A stretch of 27,999 nt of DNA from B1SED10-75 sp964636865 (lineage in GTDB: Bacteria > Bacillota > Dethiobacteria > DTU022 > PWGO01). This document shows, one piece after another, positions 1 to 7,669 of this stretch. Made by a program: the position numbers and the translations under genes. The notes below the pieces were generated by a model. The model had not been told where the DNA came from and ran no database searches. It saw nothing but the letters and a program-made list of their open reading frames with translations. The stretch spans positions 1 through 27,999 of the forward strand of contig CAZWVJ010000023.1 of assembly GCA_964636865.1 (NCBI GenBank). Direction: 5' to 3'. The first letter of the stretch is position 1, and the number at the start of each line of letters is the position of its first letter.

Positions 1-589
1 CCGGATGAAACTGAACCCCCATAAGATTTCCGTGGGCCACAGCGGAAGTGAACTGGCTCCCGTAAAAAGTTAACGCAAGCCTTACCTGTGGTTCCAGGGG
101 CTGCACATAATATGAATGGGTGAAATAAAAGTAAGGATCCTCCGGTAAACCTTTAAATAGTGGATGACCTTTTTGCTGTAAATAAACCCGGTTCCAACCA
201 ACGTGGGGCACCGGTTGGCCGGCGGGTAAAAGCTTTACCTCACCCGGGATAATATTCAGCCCGGGTATCACCTTCGTTTCGCACTCAGAGCATTCCTCGC
301 TACTGCTAAAAAGAAGCTGCAATCCTAAGCAAATCCCCAAAAAAGGCTTGCCGGAATCTATCGTTTCCCGGAGTATCTGAACCAGGCCATTTTTCTGCAG
401 TATCATCATGGCATAGGCAAAAGAGCCCACCCCGGGGAAAACAACTCCCGCCGCCTTTTTGATTACATTTGCCTCATTGGTGACAATTGCCTTCCCACCT
501 GCTTTTTCCAACGCCTTGTAGACACTGCCGATGTTGGCGATACCACTGTCCACCAGGGCAATATAATTACTGTTACCTTTTGGAGGCAT
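1..589 (-). CDS. hisH: Imidazole glycerol phosphate synthase, glutaminase subunit HisH (3' end cut by window)
   Basis: The 196 visible codons read as a class I glutamine amidotransferase. HisH releases ammonia from glutamine for HisF, which forms imidazole glycerol phosphate and AICAR in histidine synthesis. Seen: oxyanion region FPGVGSF near residue 51, nucleophile Cys87 in GICLGLQLLF, the HisH-typical PHVGWN near 128 and YFTHSYY near 155, and the catalytic His195 in QFHP at the very edge. Family length is about 200-210 aa, so only a few residues are missing. I chose ATG 589 because AGGAAGG lies 11 nt upstream. The in-phase-with-nothing ATG at 600 sits directly against that site and is in another frame. 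The gene follows the aminotransferase by about 63 nt and is probably co-transcribed with it. hisA and hisF would be expected beyond the left edge (inference). Confidence 0.95.
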   Translation of the reverse strand, partial: MPPKGNSNYIALVDSGIANIGSVYKALEKAGGKAIVTNEANVIKKAAGVVFPGVGSFAYAMMILQKNGLVQILRETIDSGKPFLGICLGLQLLFSSSEECSECETKVIPGLNIIPGEVKLLPAGQPVPHVGWNRVYLQQKGHPLFKGLPEDPYFYFTHSYYVQPLEPQVRLALTFYGSQFTSAVAHGNLMGVQFHP

Positions 590-652
590 TGATCGTTCAT
601 CCTTCCTAATTTATTACTCAAGAAAAAAATACCTCTTCCGTTTTGCATAAAC

Positions 653-1894
653 CTACCTGTTTATAGCATTCTTCACCGGTTCCTGGCGGCGGATTTCCTG
701 GAATATTTCACCGAGGCGGCTAATTCCCTTGTGGATATCCTCTACGGAAGGTTGACTGAAAGAGAACCGGGCAGTGTGAGTGCCCTCACCGTTGCTATAA
801 AAACCCTGGCCGTGTACAAAAGCTACTTTACGTTCAATGGCATGAGTAAGGATTTCATAAGCCGGTGGATAGTAATCCGGGAAGGTTACCCAAACAAAGA
901 ATCCTCCCTGGGGCCGGGTATAGTTTATCTCCGGGGGGAAGGACTGTTTCATGTTGTAAAACAATGCATCCCTCTTCTGCCGGTAAAGACCAATAATGCG
1001 AGAAAGGTTTTCATCCACATAGCCGTCAAGGGCCATGCGATAAACAAGCCTTTGCCCAAGAGAGCCGGAGCACAAATCCGCCGACTGTTTTAACATTATT
1101 AGTTTTTCTACCAAGAGAGGCGCTCCCACAATCCAACCCACGCGTATGCCCGGGATAAATATTTTAGAATACGAGCCGATATAAATAACCCGTGATTCCG
1201 TATCCAGGGATTTATAACTGGGGGGAATAGTCCCTTCGTAACAAATTTCCCCGTAGGGATTATCTTCCAGGATAAGAAAGTTGTATCGCGAGGCCAGATC
1301 CAGTATCTTGCGCCGGCGGTCTTCCGTCGTAGTAAAGCCGGTAGGGTTTTGGAAATTGGGCACCGTGTAGAAAAGCTTGGGTGTCTTACCCTGCTTCTCC
1401 AATCTTGACAAAGCCCTCTCCATCTTCTGAGGGCAAGCGCCGTTTTTATCCACACCCACGCCCACCGGCTCTCCTCCGCAAGACTGAATGGCTCCCATAC
1501 CGCCGATATATGCGGGTTCTTCTACCAGGACGGGATCTCCGGGATCAACCAGCAATCGTGATATTAAATCCAGCGCCTGCTGGGTACCACTGGTTACCAC
1601 GATATCTTCCGCTTCACAACGCACTCCTTCCCGTCGCATTTTGCGGGCAATAAAAGTCCGCAACTCATAATTTCCCTCGGTGGGAGTATATTGAAGGGCA
1701 TAGCGTCCTTCCTCTTCAATTAGTTCAGATATAGCCCTGGAAATATCCTCCCGGGGAAAGTAGTCACTGTCCGGGAAACCACCGGCAAAAGAAATTACTT
1801 CCGGTCGTTCAGTGAGGCTAAAGAAACCACGGATTTGCGAACCCTTCACCCGGCCTACACGACTAGCAAACTTTTCTGACCAAGAAAACTCCAT
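653..1894 (-). CDS. PLP-dependent class I/II aminotransferase (2-aminoadipate/aromatic transaminase type)
   Basis: A 413-residue fold-type I aminotransferase. Seen: PLP-stacking region TSGTQQALD near 101, FQNPTG with Asn183, the Asp-Tyr pair in EDNPYG (Asp211, Tyr214), and the Schiff-base lysine Lys244 in SYSKIFIPGIRVGW. The sequence resembles the LysN/ARO8-like group, which takes 2-aminoadipate, aromatic, branched-chain or other amino acids. The true substrate cannot be read from sequence. It lacks the N-terminal winged helix of MocR regulators, so it is an enzyme and not a PdxR-like factor. The gene is preceded by a full T-box leader with promoter, so expression should rise when one specific tRNA is uncharged. 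hisH follows 63 nt downstream. A role as histidinol-phosphate aminotransferase is possible but the protein is not HisC-like. ATG 1894 is preceded by a G-rich Shine-Dalgarno. Confidence 0.88.
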   Translation of the reverse strand: MEFSWSEKFASRVGRVKGSQIRGFFSLTERPEVISFAGGFPDSDYFPREDISRAISELIEEEGRYALQYTPTEGNYELRTFIARKMRREGVRCEAEDIVVTSGTQQALDLISRLLVDPGDPVLVEEPAYIGGMGAIQSCGGEPVGVGVDKNGACPQKMERALSRLEKQGKTPKLFYTVPNFQNPTGFTTTEDRRRKILDLASRYNFLILEDNPYGEICYEGTIPPSYKSLDTESRVIYIGSYSKIFIPGIRVGWIVGAPLLVEKLIMLKQSADLCSGSLGQRLVYRMALDGYVDENLSRIIGLYRQKRDALFYNMKQSFPPEINYTRPQGGFFVWVTFPDYYPPAYEILTHAIERKVAFVHGQGFYSNGEGTHTARFSFSQPSVEDIHKGISRLGEIFQEIRRQEPVKNAINR

Positions 1895-1958
1895 AAGACC
1901 AACCCCCCGCTACTTAATTGTTTTAAACGCCTTTAAACGTTCCCAAGGCAAACTACGT

Positions 1959-2253
1959 AAAAAACCCGCCTCCTTTTACCAGAGACGGATTGCTTTCTAT
2001 CCCGCGGTACCACTCCGCTTGTTCCCTTCTCCTTTGGCTGGAAGCAGGGAACCACCTCTTATTTGATAACGGTGGTTCAATATCACCGATACTGCTTACC
2101 ATCCGAAAAAAACCGGGCTTCGGCAGCTAACTCCGGGGCGGCTTATCCTTGAACTATTCCGGGGCTCTTTCAGCCTTTGAAACCCCTCTCTGCAGGAAAT
2201 TGCTCAAGCTTTTTCCCCTTCATCGCAAACCTATTAAACTTTGTTTCCTTGAT
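1959..2253 (-). promoter_or_regulatory. T-box leader with intrinsic terminator
   Basis: Read on the minus strand, the leader ends in the T-box core GAGTGGTACCGCGG (2002-2015), then a terminator: stem arms CCGTCTCT and GGAGGCGG (about 1966-1988, with G-U pairs) followed by six T (1959-1964). Upstream are a stem III-like hairpin with GAACCACC/GGTGGTTC arms (about 2048-2077) and a stem I with CTTGAGC/GTTCAAG arms and an AGAGAGGGG motif. The specifier loop appears to be GATAAGCCG (2139-2147). The specifier is ambiguous: AAG (Lys) or GCC (Ala) both fit, so I do not assign it. Established: uncharged cognate tRNA pairs with the specifier and the T-box bulge, preventing termination. It controls the aminotransferase and probably hisH. 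Confidence 0.9.
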
Positions 2254-2259
2254 GTTTAT

Positions 2260-2287
2260 ATTATAGATAAGCACATTTGCCTATCAA
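2260..2287 (-). promoter_or_regulatory. Sigma-A promoter for the T-box/aminotransferase transcript
   Basis: On the minus strand TTGATA (2282-2287) and TATAAT (2260-2265) are separated by 16 nt. Transcription would start near 2253, just before T-box stem I, which supports both calls. Confidence 0.75.
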
Positions 2288-2427
2288 CAATAAACATAAT
2301 CAATTATTAAAAAAAAATTATCTCCACAATGTGAAATCTGATTTAATAATATGATAAAATAAATTTAATGTCAATACCAAAGTGCATATTTAGCAATAAT
2401 TCCTTATTTCTTATTTTTTCCCCTGAA

Positions 2428-3261
2428 TTAATCAAAATTACTAAAACCCATACTGCTTGATATCTTTAAAGCTGTATCCTTTACCAATTCCGCCAGTTCA
2501 TTTTTAATATAATAACTGGTCATTCTATTGCTTGGCCCTGAAATACTAATACTGGCAATTACCTCGCCTGTATGATTAAAAATGGGAGCAGCCACACAGT
2601 GTACGTGTTCTTCCATCTCGCCCCAGTCAAAAGCATAACCTTCTTTTATTATTTTCTCTAATTCTTTATTTAAGTAATATATGTCTACTATAGTTTCATT
2701 GGTATACTTCTCTAACTTTATTTTTCCCAGCACCTCCTCCAATTTGCTCTGGGGGAGATAAGCCAGTAGGCACTTACCCGTAGCAGTACAATGTACCGGT
2801 GCCCTATTTCCTACTTGAGCTAACATGTTTACGATAATCATGCGTTTTGATTCTACCTGATCAATATACACGACTTCAGTTTCGTCGAGGACTGCCAAAT
2901 TGGTGGTTTCATTACATTCTTCTACCAAAGCTTCCAGGTAAGGCCTGGCAATTGTGCGAACATCGTAATAATATTTAGAAGCATTGCCTACTTCTAAAAG
3001 TTTTAAGCCAAGCCGGTATTTACTCGTTTCAGCCTCTTGTTCTACATATCCGCGATACAACAGTGTAGCCAGCAATCTGTGAACCGTGCTCACCTTTAAT
3101 CCAACTTTAGAGGCCAATTCAGAAATAGATATGGGCTCCCCTGCATTAGCCATTTCTTCTAAAATTTTCAGTGCCCTTTCAACAGACTGAACACTTTTAA
3201 ACTCTTTTTCCTTATTGTCATTATCAGCCTTAACATCATTTTTCGTGGAACCATTTTTCAT
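2428..3261 (-). CDS. IclR-family transcriptional regulator
   Basis: A 277-aa protein with the two IclR parts. Residues about 24-85 form the winged helix-turn-helix (SVERALKILEEM, then ISELASKVGLKVSTVHRLLATL and a wing ending YRLG). Residues about 90-270 form the ligand-binding IclR C-terminal domain, including the typical APVHCTATGKCLLAYLP and DWGEMEEHVHCVAAPIF segments. The first 22 residues are a charged, Lys/Asp-rich extension. IclR proteins sense small carbon metabolites and repress or activate nearby operons. The effector here is unknown. ATG 3261 has GAGGAG 9 nt upstream. It is divergent from pyrG across a 277-nt AT-rich spacer with its own strong promoter. No catabolic operon lies beside it in the window, so its target may be elsewhere or autoregulatory. 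Confidence 0.92.
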   Translation of the reverse strand: MKNGSTKNDVKADNDNKEKEFKSVQSVERALKILEEMANAGEPISISELASKVGLKVSTVHRLLATLLYRGYVEQEAETSKYRLGLKLLEVGNASKYYYDVRTIARPYLEALVEECNETTNLAVLDETEVVYIDQVESKRMIIVNMLAQVGNRAPVHCTATGKCLLAYLPQSKLEEVLGKIKLEKYTNETIVDIYYLNKELEKIIKEGYAFDWGEMEEHVHCVAAPIFNHTGEVIASISISGPSNRMTSYYIKNELAELVKDTALKISSSMGFSNFD

Positions 3262-3331
3262 TACTATATATCTCCTCTACAAATAATCCTCTTGTTATTC
3301 CAAAAGAATAAATTTATTTTTAAGTATAATG

Positions 3332-3360
3332 ATTGTAAATTTTTTTATAATTTTTGTCAA
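3332..3360 (-). promoter_or_regulatory. Sigma-A promoter for the iclR-type gene
   Basis: On the minus strand TTGACA (3355-3360) and TACAAT (3332-3337) are 17 nt apart, pointing into the IclR gene. This is a near-consensus pair in a very AT-rich spacer. Confidence 0.7.
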
Positions 3361-3537
3361 CGCACACCACCAATATATAGCGCTAACAGGTATAATCAAT
3401 AAATTATTTTTTCTCTTCATAACTATGGCATATTTATATTCTTAAAGTTATAATCATTAATATAAGAAATTAATTAAATAGAATTTTAATTTTATTTCAA
3501 TGTCAAGGCCTGATACCTTTTATTAGGGGGAATCAAG

Positions 3538-5166
3538 ATGACGAAATATGTTTTTGTAACAGGCGGAGTAGTTTCTTCTTTGGGAAAAGGGATAACAGCA
3601 GCCTCGCTGGGTTCCTTACTAAAGCAGAGAGGTTTTAAACTCACGATTCAAAAATTGGATCCCTATATTAATATTGATCCGGGCACTATGAGCCCTTATC
3701 AACACGGAGAAGTATTTGTTACCGAAGATGGTGCGGAAACAGATTTGGATCTGGGTCATTACGAAAGGTTCATCGACGAGAATCTTTCCAAGGCCAACAA
3801 TGTTACCACAGGTAAAATATACTGGTCGGTCATCGAGCGTGAACGAAAGGGGCTATATAATGGAGCCACTGTTCAGGTAATACCCCATATTACCGATGAG
3901 ATAAAAGAACGCATTCTCCATGTAGGGAGAGAAAGAGATGCGGATATTGTAATTACCGAAATCGGAGGCACAGTAGGAGACATTGAAAGTTTACCATTTT
4001 TAGAGGCCATTCGTCAGATGAGAGCCGATTTAGGCCGCGAAAACGTGGCTTATTTGCATGTTACCCTGGTACCATTTCTTTCTACTACCGATGAATTGAA
4101 AAGCAAGCCCACCCAGCATAGCGTTAAAGAATTGCGCAGTATCGGCATCCAACCTGATTTAATAGTTTGCCGCACGGAACATAAACTATCAACAAGCATG
4201 AAAGACAAAATAGCTCTTTTTTGCAATATAGCCCCCGGCGAAGTTATTGAAAACTTCAGCGCAGAATTTTTATATGAGGTCCCCCTTCAACTTCATGATC
4301 AGGGAATGGACTCCATAGTTTTAGATAAGCTAGCATTAAACAGCAAACCTGTAGATACAGCCCCTCTCACCAAACTTGTGGAAAATTGCCGAAACCAGGA
4401 AAAAGAAATCAGTATCGGCCTGGTAGGAAAATACATATCTCTGCGTGATGCCTACATCAGTATTTACGAAGCTCTTATTCACGCCGGATTGCATTTCTTA
4501 ACTAAAATTAATGTCGAAACCATCGATGCAGAAAAGTTGGAAAACGAAAACGCGGAAAAAGAACTGCAAGGATTGGATGGCATACTGGTTCCGGGTGGCT
4601 CCGGCAATCGGGGTATAGAAGGTAAAATTAACGCTATCCGGATAGCGCGGGAAAACCACATTCCTTACCTGGGCATCTGCCTGGGTATGCAGTGTGCCAT
4701 AATAGAGTTTGCCCGAAATGTAGCCGGTCTAAAAGATGCCCATAGCACCGAATTTTCTTCCGATACCAGTACACCGGTTATCGACTCTTTAAACGGACAA
4801 TATGAGGACACAATTCTTGACAGTACTTTGCGCCTTGGTTCCTACCCGTGTAAATTAAAGCAAAACACCAAAGCTTGGGAAGCATACGGAACCTCAGTTA
4901 TTAGCGAACGACACCGCCATCGTTACGAATTTAATAATCAGTTTCATTCTCAACTGGCCGAATACGGCCTGGTTTTCAGCGGTGTTTATGAAGAAGCTGA
5001 TCTGGTAGAAATAATTGAAATGACCGATCATCCCTGGTTCGTAGCAGTGCAGTTCCATCCCGAATTCAAGTCACGCCCCCACCGCCCCCATCCTCTTTTT
5101 CGAGATTTCGTAGAACACGCCATCCAAAATGCAAAAATAAAAAATCATAACCTTCAGGGATTTTAA
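3538..5166 (+). CDS. pyrG: CTP synthase
   Basis: The 542-aa product matches full-length CTP synthase, which aminates UTP to CTP with ATP and glutamine, the last step of pyrimidine nucleotide synthesis. Seen: the N-terminal amidoligase domain beginning KYVFVTGGVVSSLGKGI with its P-loop, the KLDPYINIDPGTMSP and HGEVFVTEDGAETDLDLGHY segments, and ITEIGGTVGDIES. From about residue 290 a glutaminase domain carries Cys381 in GICLGMQ and His507-Pro-Glu509 in VQFHPEF. ATG 3538 has AGGGGG 7 nt upstream. I looked for the Bacillus-type pyrG leader (initial G-run plus attenuator hairpin) and did not see one. It converges with pdxS across a short hairpin region. No pyrimidine operon surrounds it. Confidence 0.98.
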   Translation: MTKYVFVTGGVVSSLGKGITAASLGSLLKQRGFKLTIQKLDPYINIDPGTMSPYQHGEVFVTEDGAETDLDLGHYERFIDENLSKANNVTTGKIYWSVIERERKGLYNGATVQVIPHITDEIKERILHVGRERDADIVITEIGGTVGDIESLPFLEAIRQMRADLGRENVAYLHVTLVPFLSTTDELKSKPTQHSVKELRSIGIQPDLIVCRTEHKLSTSMKDKIALFCNIAPGEVIENFSAEFLYEVPLQLHDQGMDSIVLDKLALNSKPVDTAPLTKLVENCRNQEKEISIGLVGKYISLRDAYISIYEALIHAGLHFLTKINVETIDAEKLENENAEKELQGLDGILVPGGSGNRGIEGKINAIRIARENHIPYLGICLGMQCAIIEFARNVAGLKDAHSTEFSSDTSTPVIDSLNGQYEDTILDSTLRLGSYPCKLKQNTKAWEAYGTSVISERHRHRYEFNNQFHSQLAEYGLVFSGVYEEADLVEIIEMTDHPWFVAVQFHPEFKSRPHRPHPLFRDFVEHAIQNAKIKNHNLQGF

Positions 5167-5200
5167 AAGTTTGAGGGTTAGTTTGTGGTTTATTATCTAA

Positions 5201-5235
5201 TGCCTTCGGGCAAGGACTCCAATGGTAGAGTCCTT
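5201..5235. terminator. Hairpins between convergent pyrG and pdxS
   Basis: Two adjacent inverted repeats follow pyrG: TGCC-TTCG-GGCA (5201-5212, UUCG-type loop) and AAGGACTC/GAGTCCTT (5212-5219 and 5228-5235, 8-nt loop). They overlap at one base. No strong T-run follows on either strand, so a terminator role, possibly bidirectional, is inferred from position and stem. Confidence 0.5.
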
Positions 5236-5237
5236 AT

Positions 5238-6122
5238 CTATATTCCCCGTTCCTGCATCCGGTCGGATATTTCCAGAGTAGAAATTTCTACCCCCGGCAT
5301 TGCGATACCAATACCATGCGAAATCTTGGCCAGCAAAGCAGCATCATCATAATACATTGCACCTTTAACAATAGCTTCCGCCCGTGCCTGCGGATCTGTT
5401 GATTTAAAAATACCTGAACCGACAAAAACTCCGTCAGCACCTAATTGCATCATTAAAGAAGCATCCGCTGGGGTAGCTACCCCCCCGGCAGCAAAGTTAA
5501 CTGCCGGCAATCTTCCTTCTTCTTTAATCGTTCTCAAAAACTCAACAGGCACCCCCATTTCCTTGGCCAAATTCACCAGTTCTTCCTCCGGGGCCTGGAA
5601 TACCTGCCTCAGGTCCGCATTAACACGCCTTATGTGACGCACTGCTTCTACTATGTTTCCGGTACCGGGTTCTCCCTTGGTACGAATCATGGCTGCCCCT
5701 TCTGCTATTCGGCGCAAAGCTTCTCCCAAGTTCCTAGCCCCACAAACAAAAGGTACTTTAAATATACGTTTGTCGATATGATATGTTTCATCCGCAGGGG
5801 TTAGCACTTCACTTTCGTCAATAAAGTCCACCCCGAGTTCTTCAAGAATCTGCGCTTCTGCTATATGGCCAATCCTGGCCTTGGCCATTACTGGAATAGT
5901 AACAGCATCCATTATACGTTTGATTATATCCGGATCAGCCATCCGCGCTACCCCGCCTGCTGCCCGGATATCTGCAGGCACTCTTTCCAAAGCCATTACT
6001 GCCACAGCACCGGCATTTTCAGCGATACGGGCTTCTTCCGGGGTAGTAACATCCATGATAACGCCGCCCTTTTGCATCCGGGCCATTCCTTTTTTTACCC
6101 TATCAGTTCCTTCTTCTTTCAT
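5238..6122 (-). CDS. pdxS: Pyridoxal 5'-phosphate synthase, lyase subunit PdxS
   Basis: PdxS makes PLP from ribose 5-phosphate, glyceraldehyde 3-phosphate and ammonia, as the synthase core of the PdxS12-PdxT12 complex. It is a TIM barrel. Starting at ATG 6122 the product is 294 aa and the residue numbers fall exactly on the Bacillus subtilis pattern: Asp24, Lys81 in VMAKARIGH and Lys149 in RTKGEPGTGN, the two lysines that carry covalent intermediates. That start also has GGAGG 9 nt upstream. A longer reading from TTG 6140 would translate the Shine-Dalgarno itself and is rejected. The usual partner pdxT (glutaminase) is not adjacent: downstream is convergent pyrG and upstream is a repeat-bearing gap. 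PdxT must be encoded elsewhere, or PdxS uses free ammonia (inference). Confidence 0.97.
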   Translation of the reverse strand: MKEEGTDRVKKGMARMQKGGVIMDVTTPEEARIAENAGAVAVMALERVPADIRAAGGVARMADPDIIKRIMDAVTIPVMAKARIGHIAEAQILEELGVDFIDESEVLTPADETYHIDKRIFKVPFVCGARNLGEALRRIAEGAAMIRTKGEPGTGNIVEAVRHIRRVNADLRQVFQAPEEELVNLAKEMGVPVEFLRTIKEEGRLPAVNFAAGGVATPADASLMMQLGADGVFVGSGIFKSTDPQARAEAIVKGAMYYDDAALLAKISHGIGIAMPGVEISTLEISDRMQERGI

Positions 6123-6795
6123 GCAGCTTTCCTCCTTCAAACATAGATCACTTTCATTAAAATGTATTTGTATAATGCTTCATAAATGCTTTTCCGATTA
6201 TCCCTCAAAGATATGAGTAATAGTGCAAACAAATCATAATTTTTCTAACCCGGCAAAAACTTTCAATATCCTACGACCTTATTTTAACACAGGGCTTTAA
6301 CTATTTGTAGATGAAATAAATGATATACTATAAAAATATTTTCGAAATCACAATTGTTTATAAGTCTTTTATTCCCCTAAACTGTAAATACTCAGCCATA
6401 TACTACTGTGGGACAGGGGGACAGGTCCCCTGTCCCATCGCCAGGTTTTTTTAGCAGGTAACCGTTTATAAAGGTAAACGATGTGACATGGGACCAGTCC
6501 CCGCAGTCCCACAGCTTTTAGACATAACTCACCTGCCACACCCGCATCGGCGGCGTTTTTCCCTCCTGTCACTCCTGAGTAGTTACCCTAAACTACCCGG
6601 ATAAAATCAATAATAAATAAGCCAAGAAGGATTTTATTCTACCTTCAACGAAAATACCATATGTATTTTATAACAAATATTATGCAGCAAAAGCAAGTAT
6701 AATCAAGTAAAAAATCCCCGCCATGGAACCTAAATAACTAATTGCTCATTTTAATTTGCAAATGGCACCTTAAAGACTGGAGGTATATAGCATTA
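6123..6795. other. Gene-free interval between pdxS and the methylthio-nucleoside phosphorylase
   Basis: About 670 nt with no convincing gene. It holds divergent regulatory space for pdxS (minus) and the phosphorylase (plus), plus the paired palindromes at 6406-6514. A 67-codon open frame over 6369-6572 on the minus strand only translates the repeat and has no Shine-Dalgarno. No riboswitch was recognised. Confidence 0.6.
6406..6514. repeat. REP/BIME-like pair of inverted imperfect palindromes
   Basis: Left unit 6406-6440 begins CTGTGGGACAG and ends TGTCCCATCG. It is itself a hairpin (GGGGACAGG/CCTGTCCC type). Right unit 6479-6514, read on the minus strand, begins CTGTGGGACTG and ends TGTCACATCG, so it is an inverted copy differing at only a few positions. 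The outer edges CTGTGGGAC and GTCCCACAG also pair. The 38-nt middle contains a seven-T run. This arrangement is like bacterial interspersed mosaic elements made from REP units, which are moved by RAYT transposases. No transposase lies in the window. Confidence 0.8.
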
Positions 6796-7605
6796 ATGGA
6801 TAAAATTGCTCTTATCGGGGGAACCGGGCTTTATAAGCTGGATTTCATAGATACCGTGGAAAAACTGAAAATTGAAACCCATTATGGGGAAACAGAAGTT
6901 AGAAAGGCAACCTTACAAGATAAAGAAATATATTTTATGGCTCGCCACGGCAGTGACCACCGCCTTCCTCCCCACTTGATAAATTATCGCAGCAATATAG
7001 CCGCCCTCAAGGTATTGGAAGTAGAACTGGCCTTATCAACAGCGGCTGTGGGGTCATTATGTGAAGAAATGCACCCCGGCACCCTGGTTGTTATTGATCA
7101 ATTTATGGATTTAACTAAAAGCCGCGATATAACCTACTACGATGGTTCTAACCTGCCCGTGGTTCACACGGATTTTACCCAGCCTTACTGCCCCGAACTC
7201 CGCCAACTTTTAATAGATGAATGCCAGAGAAACGGCGGAGAATTCAGAAAGCAGGGAACCTACGTTACAACGGAAGGCCCTCGTTTTGAGACTCCGGCAG
7301 AAATAAAAGCCCTCTCTTCCCTGGGCGGAGAACTGGTGGGTATGACCAACGTTCCAGAGGTCATCCTTTCTCGGGAAGCAGGGATATGTTATGCCACTTT
7401 GGCCCTGGTAACCAATTTCGCTGCCGGCATATCACCTCACTTTCTTACCCATGAAGAAGTTCTACAGGTAATGAAAGAGCAAAGCCGGCGAGTCAATGAT
7501 ATCTTCCATTCCTGCATTTTAAACTCCCCCCGGCAAACGAATTGCCGTTGCCGAGATGCAGGTAAATACTTTAAAATAGACGGGAAGGTAACTAAAGAAG
7601 ATTAA
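6796..7605 (+). CDS. S-methyl-5'-thioinosine/thioadenosine phosphorylase family protein
   Basis: A 269-aa member of the MTAP/PNP phosphorylase family, which cleaves a purine (methylthio)nucleoside with phosphate to base plus (methylthio)ribose 1-phosphate. Seen: phosphate loop IGGTGLY at residues 7-13, ARHGSDHRLPPH, NYRSNI, TYVTTEGPRFET, GMTNVPEV, and REAGICYATLALVTN. At the base site, where adenosine-specific MTAP has Asp-x-Asp, this protein has Asn207-Phe-Ala209 followed by AG, the pattern expected for 6-oxopurines as in methylthioinosine phosphorylase. The next gene is an MTA/SAH deaminase, which would supply methylthioinosine. ATG 6796 is chosen because GGAGG lies 12 nt upstream and it places the conserved IGGTG near the terminus. 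A reading from 6742 adds 18 unconserved residues. It heads the cluster running to rtcB. Confidence 0.88.
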   Translation: MDKIALIGGTGLYKLDFIDTVEKLKIETHYGETEVRKATLQDKEIYFMARHGSDHRLPPHLINYRSNIAALKVLEVELALSTAAVGSLCEEMHPGTLVVIDQFMDLTKSRDITYYDGSNLPVVHTDFTQPYCPELRQLLIDECQRNGGEFRKQGTYVTTEGPRFETPAEIKALSSLGGELVGMTNVPEVILSREAGICYATLALVTNFAAGISPHFLTHEEVLQVMKEQSRRVNDIFHSCILNSPRQTNCRCRDAGKYFKIDGKVTKED

Positions 7606-7669
7606 ATACTCCTTAATAATTTATTTAAGTGTAATACCATTTTAAGCTGTCATGGAAGGAACGCATACG

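Noticed and set aside
463..648. 61-codon open frame on the minus strand beginning at ATG 600 or earlier
   Set aside because: It lies in another frame across the start of hisH. The real hisH start at 589 has a properly spaced Shine-Dalgarno and conserved residues.
3262..3537. Bacillus-type pyrG attenuator leader
   Set aside because: No initial G-run with a terminator hairpin and T-run was found before pyrG.
6140..6140. TTG start for pdxS
   Set aside because: It would translate the Shine-Dalgarno. Starting at ATG 6122 gives residue numbers that match the catalytic Lys81 and Lys149.
6369..6572. 67-codon protein gene on the minus strand
   Set aside because: It only translates the inverted repeat pair, has no Shine-Dalgarno and no recognisable domain.
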